A DNA stretch of 64,000 nt, taken from Bryobacterales bacterium. Lineage in GTDB: Bacteria; Acidobacteriota; Terriglobia; Bryobacterales; Bryobacteraceae. Under the pieces are notes generated by a model. It had not been told where the DNA came from. It saw nothing but the letters and a program-made list of their open reading frames with translations, and did no database searches. The stretch is taken from the NCBI GenBank assembly GCA_027452065.1, contig DAIDHC010000069.1, forward strand, positions 1 to 64,000, given 5' to 3'. How positions within the stretch are numbered: position 1 is the stretch's first letter; each line of letters starts with the position of its first letter. Shown here in pieces: positions 1 through 7,068 of this stretch. A program made the position numbers and the translations under genes.

Positions 1-1
1 C

Positions 2-643
2 CGCGCCAATCTCCTCCGCCTCACCGGCCGCACCGCCGACGCCGGCCGGGAGGCCGCCCACGTCGCCGCCACCTGGCCCGATTACTACAAGTCCCACCAG
101 GGCGCGCCATCGCCTCAGCCCGCCTTCCTTCTCAACTCGCCTGCTCCCGATTTCACCCTTCCCAAGGCCGGCTCCTCTGAATCCGTCCGCCTCAGCCAGT
201 TCCGCCATCGCAAGCCCGTCGTCCTGGTGTTCGGCAGCTACACCTGCCCCAAGTTCCGCTACGGCAGTCCAGCTCTGAACCAACTCTGGACCCGCTACGG
301 CAAGCAAGCGGAATTCCTGCTCGTCTATATCCGCGAAGCCCACGGCGCCGGCGGCGCCGCATGGGAAAGCACCCAGAACCAGCGCGAAGGCGTCGACCTC
401 CCCGACCCTGCCAGCCCTGCGCAAAAGGCTGCCAACGCCACCCTGTGCGTCCGCAAACTCGCGATTCCTTACCCGGCTCTGGTCGACGGCCTCGACAACG
501 CCGCCGACAACGCCTACCAGGCCTGGCCCAGCCGCGTTTACCTCATCGATCGCGACGGCATCGTCCGCTTCGCCAGCTTCCTCGATCAGCAGAGCTTTGA
601 ACCCTCCGCCCTCGCCGCCGCCCTCGACCAGGCCCTCCGCTGA
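2..643 (+). CDS. Deiodinase-like redoxin (thioredoxin fold), 5' end outside the window
   Basis: The reading frame is open from the left edge, so the N terminus is missing; 213 residues are visible. A segment APDFTLPKAG followed by KPVVLVFGSYTCPKFR is a thioredoxin-fold beta strand and active-site loop. The FGSYTCPKF context matches the iodothyronine-deiodinase-like redoxin family, where vertebrate enzymes carry selenocysteine; here the position is Cys (TGC), so no recoding is needed. Only one cysteine stands in the loop, so a CxxC disulfide mechanism is not available there. A later Cys lies in NATLCVRKL. Bacterial members are usually assigned peroxide or thiol redox roles, but the substrate cannot be read from the sequence. 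The gene ends directly against the convergent MBL-fold gene. Confidence 0.75.
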   Translation, partial: RANLLRLTGRTADAGREAAHVAATWPDYYKSHQGAPSPQPAFLLNSPAPDFTLPKAGSSESVRLSQFRHRKPVVLVFGSYTCPKFRYGSPALNQLWTRYGKQAEFLLVYIREAHGAGGAAWESTQNQREGVDLPDPASPAQKAANATLCVRKLAIPYPALVDGLDNAADNAYQAWPSRVYLIDRDGIVRFASFLDQQSFEPSALAAALDQALR

Positions 644-1276
644 CTACAGCCCCCGCAGAAACGGGTTCATCGCCTTCTCCCGCCCGATCGTCGTCCCCGC
701 GCCGTGCCCCGGTATCACCACTGTCTCCTCCGGCAACACCAGCAGCTTGTCGCGGATCGACCGTAAAATCGCCCGGGAGTCCCCTCCCGGCAGGTCCGTC
801 CGTCCAATACTGTCCCGGAACAGCGTATCGCCCGCCACCAGTTTCTTTTCCGTCGGAATCCAGATACTGATGCTGCCCTGCGTGTGTCCCGGCGTGTCCA
901 GAAACTCAAACCGCGCCGGCCCCAGCCTCAGCGATTCCCCTTCCCGCGCGCCGGCATCAATCCCCGTCACCTCCGGCGTCTCCATCCCCAGCCAGCCCGC
1001 CTGCACGTCGATCATCCCGTAAAGCTCCGCGTCCCGCTCGTTCATCAGCACCGGCGCCCCCGTCAGCCTCTTCAGCTTCGCCGCGCCTCCGATGTGATCG
1101 ATGTGCGCGTGCGTGATCACGATTGCCGCCACCTTCAGCTTGTGCCGCTCCAGAACATCGACGATCTCTTCAATCTCATCGCCCGGATCGACGACAATCG
1201 CCTCCCCACTCTCCTCATCCCCGAAAATCGAGCAATTGCACTGCAGCATTCCAACGGGCAAAATCTCGTGAATCAT
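644..1276 (-). CDS. MBL-fold metallo-hydrolase, glyoxalase II-like
   Basis: A 210-aa protein starting MIHEILPVGMLQCNC, the usual N terminus of short YcbL/GloB-like hydrolases. The metal-binding motif THAHIDHIGG (HxHxDH) lies near residue 57, followed by DTPGHTQGS (third metal His), AGDTLF (bridging Asp) and VIPGHG (last His). All zinc or iron ligands of the family are present, so it should be catalytically active, probably on a thioester or a related hydrolysable substrate; the substrate is unknown. The frame is open further upstream, but that stretch is low-complexity arginine-rich sequence, so the ATG at 1276 is preferred. The stop codon abuts that of the preceding convergent gene with no gap. 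Confidence 0.85.
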   Translation of the reverse strand: MIHEILPVGMLQCNCSIFGDEESGEAIVVDPGDEIEEIVDVLERHKLKVAAIVITHAHIDHIGGAAKLKRLTGAPVLMNERDAELYGMIDVQAGWLGMETPEVTGIDAGAREGESLRLGPARFEFLDTPGHTQGSISIWIPTEKKLVAGDTLFRDSIGRTDLPGGDSRAILRSIRDKLLVLPEETVVIPGHGAGTTIGREKAMNPFLRGL

Positions 1277-1361
1277 AGTGTCCCCGGTCCGGGTTCTCCC
1301 ATTGTAGGCCCCGGGCTTTTCTGATTCTCCGCGGCCGTTCCCGGTTCCTATACTGGGGGGC

Positions 1362-2432
1362 ATGAAGCATGCCCGCAACACCGACCCGAATCGCCGGCGC
1401 CTTCTCCCGCTTCTCTCCCCGCTGCTGCTCGTGGCCCTGCTCCACGCCCAGCCCGTCCCGCCTTCTCCGATCACCGTCACGCCCGGCGACCAGGAAGCCT
1501 GGGTCGCCTGGGGCCCCTCGCCCGGCGCCTCCGGCTATAACGTCTACGTCTCCAACACCGGCACCTACACCAAAATCGCCTCCGGCCTCACCACCTTCGC
1601 CTACCTGCAAACCGGCTTGACCAACGGCGTCGATTACTCCTACTACGTCACCGCCTACAACTCCTCCGGCGAAAGCATCCCCAGCACCAACATCGACATC
1701 ACCCCCGGCGTACCCAACACCTACCTGCCCGTCTTCCCCGTCAGCGGCGTCACCAACGGCGCCAGCTTTGTGCAAGGCGCAGTCCCCGGCTCGATCGTCA
1801 CCGTCTTCGGCACCCATCTCAGCACGAATCTCACCGGCATCGTCTCCGCCGCCCAGCTCCCTTTGCCCACGACAATTTCCAAGGTTTCCGTTCTGGTCGG
1901 CGGCGTCCTCGCGCCCCTTTTCGCCGTCGCCAAAGACAACGTCACCGGCCAGGAGCAGATCAATCTCCAGATCCCCTGGCAGTTCGCCGGCCATGCCAGC
2001 GTGCCCGTCGTCGTCAACAACGGCACCACCATCAGCGCCAGCGTCAACGTGCCCCTGCAGACCGCCCAGCCCGGCATCTTCCTCCTCGACGCGGCCAAGG
2101 ACGGCTTCCTTCATGGCGACTATTCCGTCGTCAACTCGAGCCGTCCCGCCCAACCCGGCGAGCAAATCGTCGCTTATCTCACCGGCATGGGTCCGGTCAG
2201 TTCCACTCCCGCCTCCGGCTCTGCCGGCCCGGGCCTCACCACTCTTCAGCCCGTCGTCACCGTCTCTGGCGGCGGCTCCGCCGAAGTCAAATATAGCGGC
2301 CTCTCGTCCCAATACGTCGGACTCTATCAGGTCAACTTCATCGTCCCGCCCGCCACGCCCTCCGGCGCCCATACGGTCACCATCACCGTCAACGGCGTCT
2401 CCAGCAACACCGCCAGCCTGCCCGTTCAATAG
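1362..2432 (+). CDS. Secreted protein with fibronectin III-like and Solibacter C-terminal (TIGR03437) domains
   Basis: A 356-aa protein. An N-terminal basic stretch with a leucine-rich core ending at LLHAQP is a signal peptide. Residues about 35-115 read like a fibronectin type III domain (WVAWGPSPGASGYNVYVS, then GLTNGVDYSYYVTAYNSSGES). From about residue 122 the sequence shows the hallmarks of the TIGR03437 domain: NGASFVQGAVPGSIVTVFG, the PLPTTISKVSV strand, QINLQIPW, PGEQIVAYLTGMGP and YQVNFIVP. This domain is massively expanded in Solibacter and usually ends large secreted proteins. Its function is not established; an extracellular or cell-surface beta-structure role is inferred. It is one of the best taxonomic clues in the window. 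Confidence 0.85.
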   Translation: MKHARNTDPNRRRLLPLLSPLLLVALLHAQPVPPSPITVTPGDQEAWVAWGPSPGASGYNVYVSNTGTYTKIASGLTTFAYLQTGLTNGVDYSYYVTAYNSSGESIPSTNIDITPGVPNTYLPVFPVSGVTNGASFVQGAVPGSIVTVFGTHLSTNLTGIVSAAQLPLPTTISKVSVLVGGVLAPLFAVAKDNVTGQEQINLQIPWQFAGHASVPVVVNNGTTISASVNVPLQTAQPGIFLLDAAKDGFLHGDYSVVNSSRPAQPGEQIVAYLTGMGPVSSTPASGSAGPGLTTLQPVVTVSGGGSAEVKYSGLSSQYVGLYQVNFIVPPATPSGAHTVTITVNGVSSNTASLPVQ

Positions 2433-2435
2433 CTC

Positions 2436-2483
2436 GTAAAAAAAAAGAGCGGAAGGCAGCGGCCGTGAATCGCCGCCTTCCGC
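2436..2483 (-). terminator. Rho-independent terminator for the minus-strand gene ending at 2495
   Basis: A perfect 9-bp stem, GCGGAAGGC at 2449-2457 and GCCTTCCGC at 2475-2483, encloses a 17-nt loop. On the minus strand the stem is followed by a run of about nine T (the A tract at 2438-2446). It lies 12 bp after the stop of the large unknown gene, the right place for its terminator, and also separates it from the convergent TIGR03437 gene. Confidence 0.8.
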
Positions 2484-2494
2484 CGGAGCGCCGC

Positions 2495-4480
2495 CTATGG
2501 AGTTAACAGCGCGAAGGCCATCGTCGCCGAGGCGTCATACTGCGATTGCCGGCTGTAGCCGTTCGTCGCCCGCGCCCAGCAGTACAGGTTCACCGCGAAG
2601 GCCGCCTGTGTGCATCCCGTGGCGCAGTTGGCGTTCGGCCCCAGCAGCACGGAGGCATTGTTTGTGAAATGCGCCGGGTCGGGCGAGCTCGCGTTCCCGC
2701 CCGTCGACGCCACTCCTCCGCACATGCCCCGGGTCACACCCAGCGACCAGTCGATGAAATTGTTTGGCTGCGTCGCCGCGTAGTCGATCGTCACCGGATC
2801 GCCGCCGCCCGAGTAATGCCTCATGCCGCAGGCATCGCCCGAGCCGTGCGAGCCCGTCCGCGCGTCATACAGCGCCGCGCGGGTCGGGTTGTTGTCCACC
2901 CGTATCCGGAAGATCAGGTTTCCGCTCGCGTCGATATTCGGCCCCGGCGCGTCCGTGTAAGTGTCGGGCGCGCCGCCCAGATCCGGCAGCAGGTATTTGA
3001 ACGGCCCGGCGTGCCCCGCGTTGCCGCAGGAAACCGCGTTGCCCGCCCCGTCGAACATCTCCAGCCGCAGCGTGCACATCCCGCTCCGCCCCGGCGTCTG
3101 CCCCGCCGTACTGTCGAAATATGCCAGCGGCCGGTCCAGCGGGTCGTTGATGTCCACCCACGGAAGACTCGGATCCGGAATCTCGAACAGGTTCGCCTGC
3201 GCGCCCACCAGTCTCGGCCCGAACGTATAGCCGTGCAGATGAATCACAATCACTCCGCCCGGCCCGATCGTGATCTCCTGCCACCGATGCGTCACGCTCG
3301 CATTGATCGCCGTGTAGTCCGCGTCGCCGTCGAATTTGTACGACCACCGGTAGTACACGATATTGTTCGCCTGGAGGTCCGGATGGAACTGCATCTGCAT
3401 CGGCAGCGTCCCTCCCCACGGCGTCTGCCCCGGCAGCAAACCCGTGCCGGCCAGCGTCTCCAGCCCATCGATGTTCCTCAGGTCCACGTTCCCGATCGCC
3501 GTCGGCCAGACATACAGGTACCCGGGGCCCGGATTCGGATCCGGCTGGCAGGCAACCGCCGTCGGGTCGTCCACCGTGAGCGTCACCGCCTGCGAGCCGT
3601 CGTAGTTGACTTGAAGAGTGCACAGAATGTCCGGGTCGGCCACTTCCTTGGTCACCCCGTCCACCGTCTGTACAACTTCGAAATACAGGTCCGGCGTTTC
3701 CCAGAACCAGAAGCACACCTCAGTCGAAAACGTCCCGTCCGATTGAATCGGCGTGTCCGGATACTGTTCCCAGCACACCAGGTACTCGGGAATGATATTG
3801 CACATGAACTGCGCCAACGCGGCCCGGTTCGTGAAGATGTAGTTCTTCAGCGCCGTGCCGCTCAGCGGAAACAGACCCGCCGCCAGCGGCGATACGTTGT
3901 TGAAGTCTCCCCAATTGCCGGTCAGAATGTCGTTGATCTCGCGCCCGATCATACGGCTAAGCATCGTAGCCTTCAGATTGTCGAGCTCGGTCGAGCTGAG
4001 ATTGTTCAACGTGCATGCCAGGTCGATGCGGAACGTCTGCACCACGCCCGTGCAGATCGGCGCGTATTGCGCCGGTGAACCGCCCGGATTGAGCAGCTTG
4101 CGCACCGTGCCGTGGACATTCACGCAGTGATAGATCCAGTTCACGATCACAATCGGGCTCAGCTTCAGCGCGAGCGACGGCTGCTTCAACTGCGGCACGT
4201 AATCCGCACTCACCGCCGATGCCTGCACCAGCTTCTGCGCCAGGTCCGCGGGCGCCGTCTTGCTGTCCCGCAGGAAATCCGGCCCCGCCGTCACCCGGTA
4301 TCTCTGGGACGGATCGATGCTGAATTCCACCTGCTCCTTTGCCGGCACTGTCTGTACCAGGCGGCCGGCGGCGTCAAAAAGATAAACATTCACCCGCGGA
4401 GCCGGTTGTCCGGGCGGCGGTATCGGAATCGAAACGTTTACCACCAGCTTTCCGGTTCTGGTGTCTTGCGTGTTAGCCAT
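2495..4480 (-). CDS. Large unknown cysteine-rich protein (661 aa)
   Basis: No family recognised. The start at 4480 (MANTQDTRTGKL) is chosen because GGAGGG stands just before it; an ATG six codons upstream lacks this. No signal peptide or membrane segment is visible. Residues about 10-75 look like a small beta-sandwich (VNVYLFDAAGRLVQTV), similar in style to carboxypeptidase-regulatory or CNA-B folds. The rest is rich in Trp, Tyr, Gly and Asn, with roughly sixteen scattered cysteines (for example EYLVCWEQYP, EVCFWFWETP, DACGMRHYSGGGD, NCATGCTQ). That composition is more usual for an extracellular carbohydrate- or surface-binding protein, so absence of an export signal is odd. A strong terminator follows the gene and it stands alone, so it is probably a single transcription unit. 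Confidence 0.75.
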   Translation of the reverse strand: MANTQDTRTGKLVVNVSIPIPPPGQPAPRVNVYLFDAAGRLVQTVPAKEQVEFSIDPSQRYRVTAGPDFLRDSKTAPADLAQKLVQASAVSADYVPQLKQPSLALKLSPIVIVNWIYHCVNVHGTVRKLLNPGGSPAQYAPICTGVVQTFRIDLACTLNNLSSTELDNLKATMLSRMIGREINDILTGNWGDFNNVSPLAAGLFPLSGTALKNYIFTNRAALAQFMCNIIPEYLVCWEQYPDTPIQSDGTFSTEVCFWFWETPDLYFEVVQTVDGVTKEVADPDILCTLQVNYDGSQAVTLTVDDPTAVACQPDPNPGPGYLYVWPTAIGNVDLRNIDGLETLAGTGLLPGQTPWGGTLPMQMQFHPDLQANNIVYYRWSYKFDGDADYTAINASVTHRWQEITIGPGGVIVIHLHGYTFGPRLVGAQANLFEIPDPSLPWVDINDPLDRPLAYFDSTAGQTPGRSGMCTLRLEMFDGAGNAVSCGNAGHAGPFKYLLPDLGGAPDTYTDAPGPNIDASGNLIFRIRVDNNPTRAALYDARTGSHGSGDACGMRHYSGGGDPVTIDYAATQPNNFIDWSLGVTRGMCGGVASTGGNASSPDPAHFTNNASVLLGPNANCATGCTQAAFAVNLYCWARATNGYSRQSQYDASATMAFALLTP

Positions 4481-4550
4481 GCTTCCCTCCGCGTACATGT
4501 GACACTCGCGGCTGGGACGTTTCCCCCTCGGGCGCGATTAAATCGTCGCT

Positions 4551-5303
4551 TCAGGTTTTCGCAGTAGTGCTCGCGCCCTCCAGCGCCGGAGGCGCCGCGG
4601 CGCGCTCTTCGAGCTCTTCCTCCGGCTTGCGCAGCCACAGGTAGCAGTGGTTCCCCATCACCCCCGCGCCCTTCCGCCGCATCAACGGCACATCCAGATA
4701 TCGCAGCGGAAACAGCAGCCAGCCGAGCACTCCATGCGCCGCGATGCGCCACGCCCGCCACGGCAGCAGCAGCTTCACGTACTCGATGGTGAACACCAAT
4801 AGCGTCGCCGTCGGCCCCGTTCGCCAGCCCTCGGCCACGACATCGAGTCTGTCCCCGGCCAGCTCTTTCAGCCCGTCCGGCGTGAATCGCCGGTAGTCCC
4901 GCGGATATTCGTGGAACGGATGGCAGAACGGCGTCACCAGGTGCGCGTACCCACCCGGCGCCAGCACCCTCTCAATCTCTCCCATCACCGCCTCCGGCCG
5001 CCGCACATGCTCCAGCACCGCGTCGCATTCGACTCGCTGAAATGCGTCCGCGCGAAACGGCAGCCTCTCCGCATCCGCCACCACGTCCACGCCGGCCATG
5101 GGAAAAAGATCGACGTTCACATACCCTTCCACCCGCGCCCCCGCCCCGCCCAGATAAAGATTCCACCGCCCCAGCGGATAGTCCTTCTTCTCGCCCGGGT
5201 TCATCACCAGCGGCGGCGGCGGCTCGATCATCCGCCGCAACCGGTCCTTCCACCGCCCCGAGCTGCGGCGCTCATAAACTGTCTTAAGCGAAGTCGTCTC
5301 CAT
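4551..5303 (-). CDS. SAM-dependent methyltransferase (class I, type 11)
   Basis: A 250-aa protein. The glycine-rich SAM motif is WNLYLGGAGARVEGYVNVDL near residues 46-65, with the acidic residue at the end of the second strand (NVDLF). It is followed by ADAERLPFRADAFQRVECDAVLEHV, the typical motif II/III arrangement of type 11 methyltransferases, and ERVLAPGGYAHLVTPF. The C-terminal part has a hydrophobic, possibly membrane-associated stretch (VKLLLPWRAWRIAAHGVLGWLLFPL), as in lipid- or polysaccharide-modifying enzymes. The substrate is unknown. The frame stays open to 5597, but the upstream part consists of the repeat described at 5378-5604, so the ATG at 5303 is preferred. Confidence 0.75.
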   Translation of the reverse strand: METTSLKTVYERRSSGRWKDRLRRMIEPPPPLVMNPGEKKDYPLGRWNLYLGGAGARVEGYVNVDLFPMAGVDVVADAERLPFRADAFQRVECDAVLEHVRRPEAVMGEIERVLAPGGYAHLVTPFCHPFHEYPRDYRRFTPDGLKELAGDRLDVVAEGWRTGPTATLLVFTIEYVKLLLPWRAWRIAAHGVLGWLLFPLRYLDVPLMRRKGAGVMGNHCYLWLRKPEEELEERAAAPPALEGASTTAKT

Positions 5304-5644
5304 GTCCCGATCGTCCCCGTTACCGTTCCCAGAGTAAGCCGAACCGCCCCAGCTCCGCCCCTCCCTCATGCCAACCCGACACCCGCGGCATCTCGCGCCG
5401 CCCAAGCCTGCCTGCTCTTCCAGCTTCCCGCGCGCAAACTCCGACACCCGCCGCACATCGCTCCGGCAAGCCATCGGCGCCCCGCCCCACGCGCCCGCGC
5501 CCCAGCTTCCCGTCCGCCGACAACACACCCGCCGCACATCGCTCAGACCGAACCATCTGCGCCCCGCCCCTACCGCCCGCCACCCGACATGCGCCACACC
5601 TCGCGACGCCCGAGCCGTCTCATAGCCGCCGCTATACTCGAACT
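5304..5644. other. Intergenic region between divergent genes, mostly degenerate tandem repeat
   Basis: These 341 bases separate the methyltransferase and the membrane protein at 5645, which are divergent, so both promoters should lie here. No credible gene is seen. Most of the region is the C-rich repeat at 5378-5604. Both strands can be read as long open frames because of the composition, but these are not protein-like. Confidence 0.6.
5378..5604. repeat. Degenerate tandem repeat, about 81-bp period
   Basis: The 18-mer CACCCGCCGCACATCGCT occurs at 5445-5462 and again at 5526-5543 (period 81). The same two units share CAGCTTCCCG (5421 and 5503) and GCGCCCCGCCCC (5477 and 5559). Weaker copies of the core occur at 5378-5396 (GACACCCGCGGCATCTCGC) and 5586-5604 (GACATGCGCCACACCTCGC). 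So there are two good and two decayed units of an intergenic minisatellite-like repeat. Function unknown. Confidence 0.65.
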
Positions 5645-6097
5645 ATGGACCCCTCGCTCCGCATGGCGCTTGGCATCACCATGCGCTGGATACATGTCGT
5701 ATCGGTGGTGACGATTCTCGGCGGCTTCATTTTCGCCCGCTTCGCGCTCTACCCCGCCCTTGCTGGCCTCCCCGCCGCGGAAAGTGGCGACCTCAGCACC
5801 AAAATCGCCTCCCGCTTCCGCACCCTCCTCTACACCGTCGTCGCCACCGCTCTCGTCTCCGGCATTTACAACTACCTCACCAAACCGTCCTTCCCGCGCG
5901 GCTACCACATGTGGATCGGCATCAAGATTCTCTTCGCGCTGCACGTCTTCGCCGTCTCCATCCTCTATGCCTCGCCCGGCGCCGACGACTCCAAACGCCG
6001 CCGCTGGATCTCCGGCGTCGTCGTCTCCGGCCTCATCATCGTTCTCATTTCCGGCTATCTCCGGTGGCTGACCCTGAATCCGCCACCGGTCCAGTGA
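5645..6097 (+). CDS. Four-helix membrane protein, CopD-like
   Basis: A 150-aa integral membrane protein with four hydrophobic segments, roughly residues 10-33, 59-77, 88-106 and 122-143. The first helix contains MRWIHVVSVVTILGGFIFARF, the pattern of CopD/DUF2269-type proteins where a conserved His sits in helix one. A second His lies in HVFAVSILYA. These families are linked to copper transport or haem-protein membrane complexes, but no such partner is adjacent. The gene lies 10 bp before ygfZ in the same direction, so the two are probably co-transcribed. Confidence 0.7.
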   Translation: MDPSLRMALGITMRWIHVVSVVTILGGFIFARFALYPALAGLPAAESGDLSTKIASRFRTLLYTVVATALVSGIYNYLTKPSFPRGYHMWIGIKILFALHVFAVSILYASPGADDSKRRRWISGVVVSGLIIVLISGYLRWLTLNPPPVQ

Positions 6098-6107
6098 GGA
6101 CCTTGCG

Positions 6108-7052
6108 ATGACCGGCGGCTATCAGGCTCTCCACGAAGGTGCGGCGTGGCTCGACGTCTCCTCGCGCGGCAAAATCGTGGTCACCGGTGAGGATCGCGCC
6201 CGCCTGCTCCACGCTCTGTCCACCAACCACGTCCAGCGTCTCCAGCCCGGCCAGGGATGCTATGCTTTCTTTCTCTCGGCCCAGGGACGCATCCTCGCCG
6301 ACGCCGCCCTCTTCGCTCGGCCCGGCCAATTTCTGCTCGATACCGAACCCGAAATCGCCGCCCGGCTCACCCAGCATATCGATAGCTTCATCATCGCCGA
6401 CGATGCCCAGGTCGCCGATGCCAGCGCGTCCCAGTCGCTTCTCGCCATCGCCGGCCCCGGATCCGAGTCAATCCTGGCTTCCCTCGGAGCCCCGATTCCC
6501 GCCGAGCCGTTCGACACCGCCAATTGGGATGAAAAGCTGATCGCCCGCGCCAGCCTAACCGGTGGCCCCGGATTTCTCCTCTATCTGCCGCTCGGATCGC
6601 TCGATGCGGTGGCAGCCCGTCTTTCCGAGGCCGGCGCCATCGCCGCTACCCCCGAGGACGTGCGGACGGTTCGCATCGAGAGCGGCAAGCCCCGCTATGG
6701 CGAGGACATCTCGGAGCGTTTCCTGGCCCAGGAGACCGCGCTCGAACACGCCGTCAGCTTCCAGAAAGGCTGCTACCTCGGCCAGGAGATTGTCGAGCGC
6801 GTGCGCTCACGCGGCCAGATCCACCGCGTTCTCGGCGTTCTCGAAATCGACTCGCAAACTCTCCCCCCACCTGGAACCAAGCTCCAGGCCGCCGGGCGTG
6901 ACGCCGCCGAGATCACCTCCGCCGCCCTGTCTCCCCGCCTGGGCAAGACCGTCGCCCTAGCCTACGTCCGCACCGAATTTGCCCGCCCAGGCGCCGTCCT
7001 GACCTGGAACGGCGTCGAGGCCGTCTATCGCTCGGCTCCGGCGCGCTCCTGA
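6108..7052 (+). CDS. ygfZ: Folate-binding protein YgfZ, Fe-S cluster maintenance
   Basis: A 314-aa protein of the aminomethyltransferase (GcvT)-like fold. It has the signature KGCYLGQE (family K-G-C-[YF]-x-G-Q-E) around residues 223-230, which distinguishes YgfZ from glycine-cleavage T protein. Known family members bind tetrahydrofolate and help repair or assemble some Fe-S enzymes. The N-terminal segment GKIVVTGEDRARLLHALSTN is also typical. A GAGG-like ribosome site lies nine bases before the ATG. It follows the CopD-like gene by 10 bp. The window encodes at least one Fe-S enzyme (CysH), but no direct link is visible. Confidence 0.9.
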   Translation: MTGGYQALHEGAAWLDVSSRGKIVVTGEDRARLLHALSTNHVQRLQPGQGCYAFFLSAQGRILADAALFARPGQFLLDTEPEIAARLTQHIDSFIIADDAQVADASASQSLLAIAGPGSESILASLGAPIPAEPFDTANWDEKLIARASLTGGPGFLLYLPLGSLDAVAARLSEAGAIAATPEDVRTVRIESGKPRYGEDISERFLAQETALEHAVSFQKGCYLGQEIVERVRSRGQIHRVLGVLEIDSQTLPPPGTKLQAAGRDAAEITSAALSPRLGKTVALAYVRTEFARPGAVLTWNGVEAVYRSAPARS

Positions 7053-7068
7053 TCCCGGCGCCGCCGGC

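Noticed and set aside
1277-1480. Longer start for the MBL-fold hydrolase
   Set aside because: The extra 68 residues are Arg/Gly/Ser low-complexity sequence and run into the divergent TIGR03437 gene; family members begin at MIHEILP-like sequence.
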